Below, piece after piece: positions 53,574 to 61,321 of a stretch of DNA of 64,000 nucleotides. Each line of letters opens with the position of its first letter. The first letter of the stretch is position 1. Origin of the DNA: Pseudomonadota bacterium (lineage in GTDB: Bacteria; Myxococcota; Myxococcia; Myxococcales; Myxococcaceae); contig JAFAFL010000045.1 of assembly GCA_023423535.1 (NCBI GenBank), positions 1-64,000 of the forward strand. Reading direction: 5' to 3'. The translations under genes were made by a program, and so were the position numbers. The notes below the pieces were generated by a model, which made no database searches, was not told where the DNA came from, and saw only the letters and a program-made list of their open reading frames with translations.

Positions 53574-55678
53574 GCCCGCCCTCGTCCTCCAAAGGCCTCG
53601 CCGAGTTCGTCGCCGAGGGGACGGAGATCCTCGACGCGCTCTCGGGGGAGCTGCTGGCGCTCGATGAAGCGCGCGGGGACGAGCCGGATCCAGAGCTGCT
53701 CAACGCCATCTTCCGCGCGGCGCACTCGCTGAAGGGGCTGTCCGGGATGTTCGGGCAGGACCGGATCGCGCAGCTCGCGCACGCGGCGGAGGACCTGCTC
53801 GACCGGCTGCGGCTGGGGAAGGTCGGCGCCGAGGACGCGGTGTTCGACGCGCTCATCGCCTCGCTCGACGTGTTCGGCGCGCTGCTCGCGGAGGCAGCGC
53901 ACGGGACCGAGTCCCCCGAGGTCACCTCGCGCGCGAGGGAGCTGGCGAGGCACCTGGCGCGGCTGTCGGGCGAATCCCCGGACACGTCCTCCGCTCCGGA
54001 GCAGACGAGCGCTTCATCCCAGCGACAGGAGACGGCAGCGGAGGATCCGCTCGACGAGCTGGGGCTCGATGCGAGCGTGCGCGCGGTCCTCACCGAGTAC
54101 GAGGAGCACCGGCTCCGCGAGAACGCTCGGAAGGGGCTGGCGCTGTGGAAGCTGCGCGCGGCGTTCGATCTGAGCGACTTCGACACGCGCCTCGCCGAGC
54201 TCAACGCGCGGCTGAAAGGCCTGGGCGAGCTCATCAGCACGCTGCCCTCCGCCGAGCCGGGAATGGGCACCGGCATCGCGTTCGATCTGCTCTTCGGCGC
54301 GAAGTGCTCGCGGGAGGAGCTGGAGACAGCGACGGAAGGTCGGGTGACCTCGCTGGTGCGCATCGGCCGCTCGGACGAGAGCGAGCCCGTTCGAAGTGCA
54401 GCTGTGAGCGCGCTGCCGCCGAGCCCGCTGGCACCCGCGCCGGTCATCGACACCGAGACCTCGCTGCGCTCACTGACGCAGACGGTGCGGGTGGACATCG
54501 CGCGCCTGGACGGGCTGATGAACGCGGTGGGCGAGCTGCTGCTCATCCGCGCAAACCTGCAGCGGCTGGCGGACGGTGCGCGACAGGGCGCGACGGCGCC
54601 GAAGCTGCTCGCGCAGGAGCTGCAGCGGGAGACGCGCCAGCTGGAGCGGAAGCTGGATGAGCTGCAGAAGGGCATCCTCGACGTGCGGATGGTCCCGCTC
54701 GGGCAGGTGTTCGACAAGCTCGCGAGGCTCGTCCGTCGCATCGCGCGCGAGAGCGGCAAGGAGATCGACTTCGTCATTACCGGCGGCGAGGTGGAGCTCG
54801 ACAAGCTGATCGTCGAAGAGCTCTCCGATCCGCTGATGCACATCATCCGCAACGCGATCGATCACGGCGTGGAGGCACCGGACGTGCGCGCGCACCGAGG
54901 CAAGCCGAGACGGGCGACGATCTCGCTGCGCGCGGTGCAGCAGGGAAACCACGTGGTCATCGAGGTCCGCGACGACGGGCCGGGCGTGGACGAAGGGCGG
55001 GTGAAGGAGGTGGCGATCTCGCGCGACCTCATCACGGCGGCCCAGGCTTCCGAGCTGTCCCGGCGCGACCTCTTGAACCTCGTGTTTCTGCCCGGCTTCT
55101 CCACCGCGCGCAGCGTCTCCGAGCTGAGCGGCCGCGGCGTGGGGCTCGACGTGGTGAAGACGAACATCGCGCACCTGTCGGGGATCATCGATCTGCACAG
55201 CGAGCCGGGGAGGGGAACGACCTTCGCGATCACGCTGCCCTTGACGCTCGCGATCATCCGCGCGCTGGTGGTGCAGGTGAGCGGACGCACCTACGCGGTG
55301 CCGCTGAACAGCGTGCTGGAGATCCTCTCGGTGCACTCGCGCGACATCCGCACCGTCGAGCGCCGCGAGATCCTCGACGTGCGCGGACAGACTCTCCCGC
55401 TCGCGCGACTGAGCCGGCTCTTCGCCCTGCCGGAGCGCCCGCTGGATCGTCACTACGTGGTGGTGGTGGGCCTTGCGCAGGACCGACTGGGCATCGCGGT
55501 GGACGAGCTGCTCGGGCAGCAGGACATCGTGACCAAGCCGCTCGGTGGCCGGCTGCAGCACGTGCGCGGTGTGAGCGGTGCGACCGATCTGGGCAATCGA
55601 CGGACCGTGCTGGTGCTCGACGTGGGCGCGCTCGTCGAAGAGGTCCTCGCGACCGAGCGCCGCGCAGAGGCGTCGTGA
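53570..55678 (+). CDS. cheA: CheA-type chemosensory histidine kinase
   Basis: 702 residues. Hpt domain with His52 in FRAAHSLKGLSGMFG. A middle domain about residues 160-275 with LWKLRAAFDLSDFD, which takes the place of a classic P2. Dimerisation helices about 305-370. ATPase domain with HIIRNAIDHGVE, RDDGPGVD and GRGVGLDVV. C-terminal CheW-like P5 domain from about 560. The TTG start overlaps the receiver stop. Two cheW genes and a cheR lie 4.6-9 kb downstream, beyond unrelated genes, so the cluster is split. Output (motility, gene control) is not evident. Confidence 0.93.
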   Translation: MSPPSSSKGLAEFVAEGTEILDALSGELLALDEARGDEPDPELLNAIFRAAHSLKGLSGMFGQDRIAQLAHAAEDLLDRLRLGKVGAEDAVFDALIASLDVFGALLAEAAHGTESPEVTSRARELARHLARLSGESPDTSSAPEQTSASSQRQETAAEDPLDELGLDASVRAVLTEYEEHRLRENARKGLALWKLRAAFDLSDFDTRLAELNARLKGLGELISTLPSAEPGMGTGIAFDLLFGAKCSREELETATEGRVTSLVRIGRSDESEPVRSAAVSALPPSPLAPAPVIDTETSLRSLTQTVRVDIARLDGLMNAVGELLLIRANLQRLADGARQGATAPKLLAQELQRETRQLERKLDELQKGILDVRMVPLGQVFDKLARLVRRIARESGKEIDFVITGGEVELDKLIVEELSDPLMHIIRNAIDHGVEAPDVRAHRGKPRRATISLRAVQQGNHVVIEVRDDGPGVDEGRVKEVAISRDLITAAQASELSRRDLLNLVFLPGFSTARSVSELSGRGVGLDVVKTNIAHLSGIIDLHSEPGRGTTFAITLPLTLAIIRALVVQVSGRTYAVPLNSVLEILSVHSRDIRTVERREILDVRGQTLPLARLSRLFALPERPLDRHYVVVVGLAQDRLGIAVDELLGQQDIVTKPLGGRLQHVRGVSGATDLGNRRTVLVLDVGALVEEVLATERRAEAS

Positions 55679-55765
55679 ACGCAGGCGCCGCGCCGCGAGC
55701 GGAAGCTGACGATCGTCGGTCACCTCATCGCGCTCTTCTGCCGGGTCGGCGGCTGGTTCTTCCCC

Positions 55766-56071
55766 ATGTACGGCGCGGGCAAGTTGGAGGCGCAGAACAT
55801 CCGCGAGTACGAGCATGCCGCGAGGCTCGCCTGGGTCGCCGGCCTCCACGCGTTCGTCGAGCCGCTGCTGGAGATGGCCGAGGTCGAGTGGGATCACGAG
55901 CGCTTCTTCCGCGAGAAGGCGCAGTCGCACGCGCTCTGGCGCTTCATGCCGCGTTGGCCCATGCCGCTTCCGCGCACGGAGATCCGCGCGTCGTTCGACC
56001 GCTTCCGCGAGGCCTGCGAGCGAGGAGAGGCCCTCGTCGAACACGTCCACGCGCCGCTGCTCGTTCGCTGA
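55766..56071 (+). CDS. Ferritin-like/COQ7-like protein, 5' end unclear (possible frameshift)
   Basis: The open frame from ATG 55766 gives 101 residues with EAQNIREYEHAARLA and LLEMAEVEWDHERFFREKA, Glu/His patterns of a diiron ferritin-like helical bundle. The same frame continues upstream without stop to 55679 and encodes KLTIVGHLIALFCRVGGWFFPMY, a hydrophobic segment that belongs to the protein by character. No ATG, GTG or TTG exists in that part. A GTG at 55675 overlapping the cheA stop is in the next frame. One extra base near 55690-55700 would explain this; a CTG start at 55706 is an alternative. Confidence 0.65.
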   Translation: MYGAGKLEAQNIREYEHAARLAWVAGLHAFVEPLLEMAEVEWDHERFFREKAQSHALWRFMPRWPMPLPRTEIRASFDRFREACERGEALVEHVHAPLLVR

Positions 56072-56186
56072 CCCAGGCTGCGTGAGCCATCCGGCATGAC
56101 GCACCTGGCCATGCTCGCCGAGCATGCAGGCGGACTCTCCACTCCTGTTGTGTCCGGGTCGGCCGAACGGGATCCTTCGGCCCTCC

Positions 56187-57908
56187 ATGTTCCGCCGGCT
56201 CCTGCTCTCCGCGCTGCTCGCCACGTCCCTCATCAGCTGCACCGAAGTCGAGCCGGAAGAGATCGATCCGGAGAACCCCGGTCCCGGTCCGTGCGGCGAG
56301 AAGAAGCAGTCACTGCAGGCCAGCGAGGGCGTCCAAACGGCAGGCAGCGCTGAACTCCGAGAAGCCGAGCCGGTCCTCGTGCGGCTGCGTCCTTCGCGTG
56401 ACGGGAGCGCGGTCGCGAAGCTCGTCGGAGGTCGTTCGCGGCGCGTGACCGCAGACGGTGCCCTCTTGTCGATGACGGTGACGCCTCGGGAGCGGGCGTT
56501 GCTGGAGCGGCACCCGGACGTCGCGCTGATCTCGCGAGATCGTCCGGTGCGCGCGTTCGGGCTCGGCGAGTACACGACTGGCTTGCGGATGATCGGCGCG
56601 CCGGACGTGTGGGATCGGGACGGCGACGGCCTCCCCGACGAAGGTGCGCCTCTCGGTCAGGGCATCACGATCTGCGTCGGCGACTCCGGCCTCGACCTCA
56701 CGCACCCGGAGCTGAAGGCGGTGTACGCCGGCGGCTACGACTTCGTGGACGACGACACGGATCCGAGCGACCTCTCCCTCTCCGACGACGGCACGGTGCG
56801 CATCGGTGGCGGTCACGGCACGCACGTGGCGGGGACGATCGCCGCGCAGTTCGGATCCGCGGGCCGGCTGCCTCACGGCATGGACGAGGGCGGCGTGGTC
56901 GGGGTCGCGCCGGGCGTGCGGCTGCTGGTGGCGCGCGTGCTCGACATCCACGGCGGCGGCTCGACGATGAACGTCATCCGCGCGGTGTCCTGGTGCACCG
57001 AGCAGGGCGCGAAGATCATCTCCCTCTCGCTCGGCTCGATGGAGCACAACCCCGAGGAAGAGGCGGCGATGAAGGCCGCGATGGATCAGGGCGTGCTGAT
57101 CGTCGCCGCGTCGGGCAACGGCGGCACCGGCGATCCGGAGACAGAGCCTCCGGTTGCGTTCCCCGCCGCGTACCCGGGCGTCATCGCGGTCGGCGCGGTG
57201 GATGGCGCGGGCGCTCCGACGTCGTACACGCAGAAGGGACCGGAGCTGACGCTGGTGGCGCCGGGAACGGGCGTGCTCTCGTGTGGCATCGTCGGCACCT
57301 CGCACTCGCCCTCCGTGACCGTGGGCGACGACCGCCTCATCGCCCAGCCCCTCTACGAAGCGGCGGTGGGCAGCCGCTACGAAGGCACGCTGGTGGACTG
57401 TGGCCTCGGCGACTCGTTCACCTCCTGCGGCCAGGGCGCGACCTGCGGAGGCTTCGTCGCGGTCGTCACGCGCGGGGGGACGTCCTTCCGTTCAAAGGCG
57501 CGCTACCTGATGGGGCAAGGCGCGCGCGCGGTGATCTTCGTGAGCAACAAGCCGCCCGAGGAGAGCGGCTACACCTTCGGCGAACACGACGACGCGTGGG
57601 TCCCCTCGGTGCTCGTCGAGCAGGCGGACGAAGCGCGCATCCGCGGACGCATCGGCTCGCGCGCGCTGGTGGACATGGGCAGCGCCGACTACGTGATGCA
57701 GACCGGAACCTCGATGGCCGCGCCCCACGTCGCCGGTGCCGCGGCGCTGGTGTGGAGCGCGAAGCCGAGCCTCACCGCGCTGGACGTGAAGCAGCTGCTC
57801 ATCGACACCGCGAAGGACGTCGGCGACGAGGGGCACGACACCTTCAGCGGCCACGGACTCGTGCAGCCCGCCGCGGCGATCGAGCGGCTCTCACTGCCGA
57901 TGCCTTGA
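56187..57908 (+). CDS. Subtilisin-like (S8) serine protease lipoprotein with PA domain
   Basis: 573 residues. Signal with lipobox SLISC. An inhibitor_I9-like prodomain spans about residues 55-130. Catalytic Asp in CVGDSGLDLTHPE, His in GGHGTHVAGTIA, Ser in GTSMAAPHVAGAAAL. A protease-associated insertion with SGYTFGEHDDAWVPSVLVEQADE lies between the His and Ser blocks (about 375-480). It is likely to be anchored in the outer membrane and autoprocessed. Calcium-type DRDGDGLPDEG near residue 147 precedes the catalytic domain. No Shine-Dalgarno sequence is visible before ATG 56187. Confidence 0.92.
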   Translation: MFRRLLLSALLATSLISCTEVEPEEIDPENPGPGPCGEKKQSLQASEGVQTAGSAELREAEPVLVRLRPSRDGSAVAKLVGGRSRRVTADGALLSMTVTPRERALLERHPDVALISRDRPVRAFGLGEYTTGLRMIGAPDVWDRDGDGLPDEGAPLGQGITICVGDSGLDLTHPELKAVYAGGYDFVDDDTDPSDLSLSDDGTVRIGGGHGTHVAGTIAAQFGSAGRLPHGMDEGGVVGVAPGVRLLVARVLDIHGGGSTMNVIRAVSWCTEQGAKIISLSLGSMEHNPEEEAAMKAAMDQGVLIVAASGNGGTGDPETEPPVAFPAAYPGVIAVGAVDGAGAPTSYTQKGPELTLVAPGTGVLSCGIVGTSHSPSVTVGDDRLIAQPLYEAAVGSRYEGTLVDCGLGDSFTSCGQGATCGGFVAVVTRGGTSFRSKARYLMGQGARAVIFVSNKPPEESGYTFGEHDDAWVPSVLVEQADEARIRGRIGSRALVDMGSADYVMQTGTSMAAPHVAGAAALVWSAKPSLTALDVKQLLIDTAKDVGDEGHDTFSGHGLVQPAAAIERLSLPMP

Positions 57909-57928
57909 GAGCGCGGGCCAGGCGCCCG

Positions 57929-59677
57929 TCACGCAGCGCTGATCTCCGGCCGCAGCCGCGCGCTCTGCGGGTAGGGGAAGATGTCCACGATCTCTCCCGC
58001 GCGGATCTTCTCCTGGATCCCGCGCCACCACGCCGCGGTGAAGAGCTCGCCGTGCTCTTCGCGCAGCACGCGCTCCAGCGCCGGAGACAGCCCGAGGAAG
58101 CGCGGAAACTCCTCGGGGAAGATGTCGTCCTCGTCCACGAAGAACCAGGGCTCGGCGCGCATGTCGTCGTCGTCGTCGCGCGCGGTGGGCATGTCGCGGA
58201 ACTGGCACTCGGTGACCAGCGAGAGCTCGTCGTAGTCGTAGAAGATGACGCGCCCGTTGCGGGTGACGCCGAAGTTCTTCAGCAGCAGGTCGCCGGGGAA
58301 GGTGTTCGTCGCCGCGAGGTCGCGGATCGCCTGGCCGTAGTCGAGCACCGCGCCGCGCGCGCTCTCCTCGTCGGTCTCGCGGAGGAAGAGGTTCAGCGGA
58401 CGGACGCGCCGTTCGACGTAGAGGTGGCGCAGGTGCACCCAGTCGCCCTCGCAGCGGATGGCGCTCGGCGCGTCCTCCAGCAGCTCGTCGATCACCCGCG
58501 GGTCGATGCCGTCGCGGCGGAAGGTGAGGTGCTCGAACTCCTGCGCGTCCACCAGCCGGCCCGCGCGGTCCTGCCGGTACACGAGGTTGTACTTGGCCTT
58601 CACCTCGTCGTGGCTCGTGTTCTTCGGCGGCGGGATGCGGTCGCGGATGACCTTGAAGACGAGGTTCAGCGACGGGTAGTTGAAGACGATCATCACCATG
58701 CCGCGGTCGCCCTCGGCGGGCACGAGCCGCTCGCCGCTGCGCTGCGCGTGCTCGGCCACCTCGCGATAGAGCTCCGTCTTGCCGTGCTTGGTGAAGCCGA
58801 GCGAGATGTAGAGCTCCGAGAGCCTTCGCATGGGCAGCAGCGCGTGCAGCAGATCCACCAGCGCGCGCGGGTGGCTCACGTCCACGTGGAAGTAGGAGCG
58901 CGTGAAGCTGAAGAGGATGCGCGCCTGCCGATCCTCGAGCAGCACCGCGTCGAGGATCACGCCCTGCTCCTGGTGACGGAACGCGAGGATGAACGGCGTG
59001 AAGGTCTCGCCCCGCCATGCGCGGCCCACGAGGTACGCCGCCTTGCCACGGAAGAAGGGCCAGCACGCGAGCTCCACGCGCTCGAACATCTCCCTGTTCG
59101 CGAAGTGCGCGTCGATCCACGCGGCGCCGGCCTTCACGTCCTCGTCGAACGAGCGGTAGGTCGCATCGAAGCGGTACGTCTCGAGGATCTCGCGCAGCAG
59201 CGTTTCGGTGGCGCCGGGGCCCTCGCCGCGCGTGAAGCTCCGCGTGACCTCTTCGGTGGACGGTCCGGGCCGCGCTTCCGGAGAGACGAACTCGATCTGC
59301 GCGTCCACGCCGAGGGTGCTGAAGATGCGGCGGGTGACCGAGTTGTAGAAGGTCTCCGCCAGCTCGACCGTGGGCAGCCCTTCGATGGCGCGGGCGTAGG
59401 AGGTCTTGATCTGCGCCCACAGCGCGCGGTCCGCGATCCGGTCGCCGAACTGGGTGCGCAGCACGAGCATCGACTGCCACACGTGCTCGGAGACGAGCGT
59501 CAGCCTCGCCAGCGCGTCGCGTTGACCTCCACGCCAGTCGCAGGTCTCGAAGCGGCGTTTCGCGCGCCGGGTGATGACCTGGAACTCCTGGAGGTAGTCG
59601 TCGTAGGCCTTGCGAAGCGTGGTGCAGGCCCAGCGCACCATCCGCTCCGACGGCTGCTGCCCGGTGTCGGCGCTCAT
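57929..59677 (-). CDS. aceK: Isocitrate dehydrogenase kinase/phosphatase AceK
   Basis: 582 residues, about the usual AceK length. It phosphorylates and dephosphorylates isocitrate dehydrogenase to switch carbon between the TCA cycle and the glyoxylate shunt. Visible features: the ATP-binding loop AEGDRGMVM, the Lys in LVFKVIRDR, RRVRPLNLFL, the catalytic region DLLLKNFGVTR with VIFYDYDEL, and FFVDEDDIFPEEFP. Neither aceA, aceB nor icd is nearby. The gene is convergent with the S8 protease and lies 31 bases after a PilZ gene on the same strand. Confidence 0.95.
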   Translation of the reverse strand: MSADTGQQPSERMVRWACTTLRKAYDDYLQEFQVITRRAKRRFETCDWRGGQRDALARLTLVSEHVWQSMLVLRTQFGDRIADRALWAQIKTSYARAIEGLPTVELAETFYNSVTRRIFSTLGVDAQIEFVSPEARPGPSTEEVTRSFTRGEGPGATETLLREILETYRFDATYRSFDEDVKAGAAWIDAHFANREMFERVELACWPFFRGKAAYLVGRAWRGETFTPFILAFRHQEQGVILDAVLLEDRQARILFSFTRSYFHVDVSHPRALVDLLHALLPMRRLSELYISLGFTKHGKTELYREVAEHAQRSGERLVPAEGDRGMVMIVFNYPSLNLVFKVIRDRIPPPKNTSHDEVKAKYNLVYRQDRAGRLVDAQEFEHLTFRRDGIDPRVIDELLEDAPSAIRCEGDWVHLRHLYVERRVRPLNLFLRETDEESARGAVLDYGQAIRDLAATNTFPGDLLLKNFGVTRNGRVIFYDYDELSLVTECQFRDMPTARDDDDDMRAEPWFFVDEDDIFPEEFPRFLGLSPALERVLREEHGELFTAAWWRGIQEKIRAGEIVDIFPYPQSARLRPEISAA

Positions 59678-59708
59678 CGCCTCCGGGCTTAGCAGAAAAG
59701 CGTGCGGG

Positions 59709-60149
59709 TCAACCGGCCGCGGACAGCGACGCCTCGCGGCGACGTTCACGGTTGCGCTCGTCGCGCGTGCGGTCGTCTCGGTGAGGTGCCTCGCGGGCCG
59801 CTCGCAGCGCTTCTGCGCCGCCGTTCTGCAGGACCAGCGCGTCGAGCAGCCGGCGCGTGGCGGGATCGACGTCGACGAACTGCAGCCCGAAGCCGGCGAC
59901 GAGATCACCGCCGGTGCCGCGGCTCCACATCACCTCGCTGATCGGAAGCGGGATGACCGCGCCCGCCCACTGAAGCTCGATGCGAAGACGCGTGCCGACC
60001 GGGAACGGATCCGCACTTCGGATGAACATGCCGTTGACCGACAGGTTCATCGCCCACAGGCGTCGAGTCGGGCCCTTGCCATCGGCGCGCCGCACGCGGA
60101 GCGGGTGCTGGAAGTGGACTCGGGGGGAACGGACGTCGCGCAGCTCCAT
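59709..60149 (-). CDS. PilZ domain protein (putative c-di-GMP receptor)
   Basis: 146 residues. PilZ features: an Arg-rich start (RDVRSPRV) for phosphate contacts, NLSVNGMFIRS as the D/NxSxxG motif, and VAGFGLQFVDVDPATRRLLDAL at the end of the barrel. A C-terminal tail of about 35 residues is highly charged. c-di-GMP binding is expected but not certain, because the RxxxR spacing is approximate. It is divergent from cheW, with a 102-base shared upstream region. Confidence 0.85.
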   Translation of the reverse strand: MELRDVRSPRVHFQHPLRVRRADGKGPTRRLWAMNLSVNGMFIRSADPFPVGTRLRIELQWAGAVIPLPISEVMWSRGTGGDLVAGFGLQFVDVDPATRRLLDALVLQNGGAEALRAAREAPHRDDRTRDERNRERRREASLSAAG

Positions 60150-60158
60150 GACGACGCT

Positions 60159-60173
60159 GAGTGTCGAACACTC
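60159..60173. promoter_or_regulatory. Perfect 6-3-6 palindrome in divergent pilZ/cheW region
   Basis: GAGTGT (60159-60164), CGA, ACACTC (60168-60173). It lies 10 bases before the pilZ start and about 80 before cheW, a position suited to an operator for pilZ. No regulator is assigned. Confidence 0.4.
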
Positions 60174-60239
60174 CAGCGAACAGTGCAAACCCCCGCGACA
60201 AAAGGAGATTTCCGTGCCGGGAGAGCGGAACAGTTCGGC

Positions 60240-60245
60240 TACACT
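60240..60245 (+). promoter_or_regulatory. -10-like TACACT, leaderless cheW transcript
   Basis: TACACT ends 6 bases before the GTG start of the first cheW. Transcription would begin at or beside the start codon. No Shine-Dalgarno sequence is present. Confidence 0.4.
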
Positions 60246-60251
60246 GCCCGC

Positions 60252-60857
60252 GTGGCCCGCTTCGAGGACCTCCTCGCCGACTTCTTCTACCGGCCCGATG
60301 AGCCGGTCGGCGCGCTCTTCGATGCCGGGCTGCCGAGCGAGCAGGACGCATCTCAACCGATCGACGACGAGCCTCCGCGCGAGTTCCTCGCCTTCTCGCT
60401 GCAGGTCGAAGACCCGTCGAGAGCGGGCGGCACGCACGCGGAGACGTACGCGGTTCCGATCGAGCAGGTGCGCGAGATCGTGAAGGTGCCGCCGCTCACC
60501 GAGATCCCGCGCGCGACGAAGGATCTGCTCGGCGTAATCAACCTGCGCGGGGAGGTCTTGCCGGTCTACGACCTCAAGCTGCGGCTCGGGATCTCGGAGG
60601 CGCCGGCGCCGATCGCGGGACCGGACGCGGACCTGCGCGCCATCCCCAGGACCTCGCGCATCCTCATCGTGCACGACGAGCTCGGCGACGCGGGCGTGCT
60701 GGTGGACGCGGTGCACGAGGCGGTGAAGCTGCGCGCCTCCACCGTCGAAGCGCCCCCGCGAGGGCTCGGCCCGACGGACCGCGCGACGATCGCCGGCATC
60801 GGACGGCGGCGGGAGCAGCTCTTCATCCTTCTCGATCTCGCGCAGGCGCTCCCATGA
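60252..60857 (+). CDS. cheW: CheW-like coupling protein with N-terminal extension
   Basis: 201 residues. The CheW domain spans about residues 45-200 (EFLAFSLQV, YAVPIEQVREIVKVPPLTEIP, LLGVINLRGEVLPVYDLKLRLG, FILLDLAQAL). The first 40 residues, with FEDLLADFFYRPDE, are an extra segment that may bind a partner. It links receptors to CheA. ATGA overlap with the second cheW. Confidence 0.92.
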   Translation: MARFEDLLADFFYRPDEPVGALFDAGLPSEQDASQPIDDEPPREFLAFSLQVEDPSRAGGTHAETYAVPIEQVREIVKVPPLTEIPRATKDLLGVINLRGEVLPVYDLKLRLGISEAPAPIAGPDADLRAIPRTSRILIVHDELGDAGVLVDAVHEAVKLRASTVEAPPRGLGPTDRATIAGIGRRREQLFILLDLAQALP

Positions 60858-61321
60858 ACCCGACGACGCTCTCGAACGACGCCGTCCAGCTCTGCGCGTT
60901 CTACGTGGGCGGCACCGAATACGCGGTGGACATCATGCGCGTGGACGAGATCCTCCAGCCGCAGCGCGTGACGCCGCTTCCCGACGCGCCGCCGTGGATC
61001 GAGGGCGTGATGAACCTGCGCGGGCAGCTCGTGCCGGTGGTGGATCTGCGCAGCCGGCTCGGTGCGAAGGGAACGCCGCCACCGCGCTTGAAGCCGAAGT
61101 GGGTGGTCACGCTGGTGGGGCGCCGTCGCATCGCGCTCGCCGTGGATGGGGTGAGCGAGGTCGCGCGCGTCTCCCGTAACGCGCTGAGGCCACTGCCCTC
61201 GCTGGGACTTTCGCGAACCGAGGCCTCCCCGGTGATCGGCGGCTTCGGTCCGCCGGAGCGCGTGCGCCTGCTGCTCGATGTGAAGGCGCTGCTCCGGCAT
61301 GACGCCCAGGGGACCCGCTGA
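60854..61321 (+). CDS. cheW: CheW coupling protein
   Basis: 155 residues, a single CheW domain: CAFYVGGTEYAVDIMRVDEILQP, WIEGVMNLRGQLVPVVDLRSRLG, and RVRLLLDVKALL. It is the second of two consecutive cheW genes; two adaptors often allow different receptors or CheA forms to be joined. The next gene starts directly at the stop codon. Confidence 0.94.
   Translation: MNPTTLSNDAVQLCAFYVGGTEYAVDIMRVDEILQPQRVTPLPDAPPWIEGVMNLRGQLVPVVDLRSRLGAKGTPPPRLKPKWVVTLVGRRRIALAVDGVSEVARVSRNALRPLPSLGLSRTEASPVIGGFGPPERVRLLLDVKALLRHDAQGTR

Noticed and set aside
55675..56085. 136-codon frame from GTG 55675 as the gene after cheA
   Set aside because: Beyond the first few codons its translation is Arg/Ala-rich shadow sequence; the ferritin-like pattern is in the next frame.
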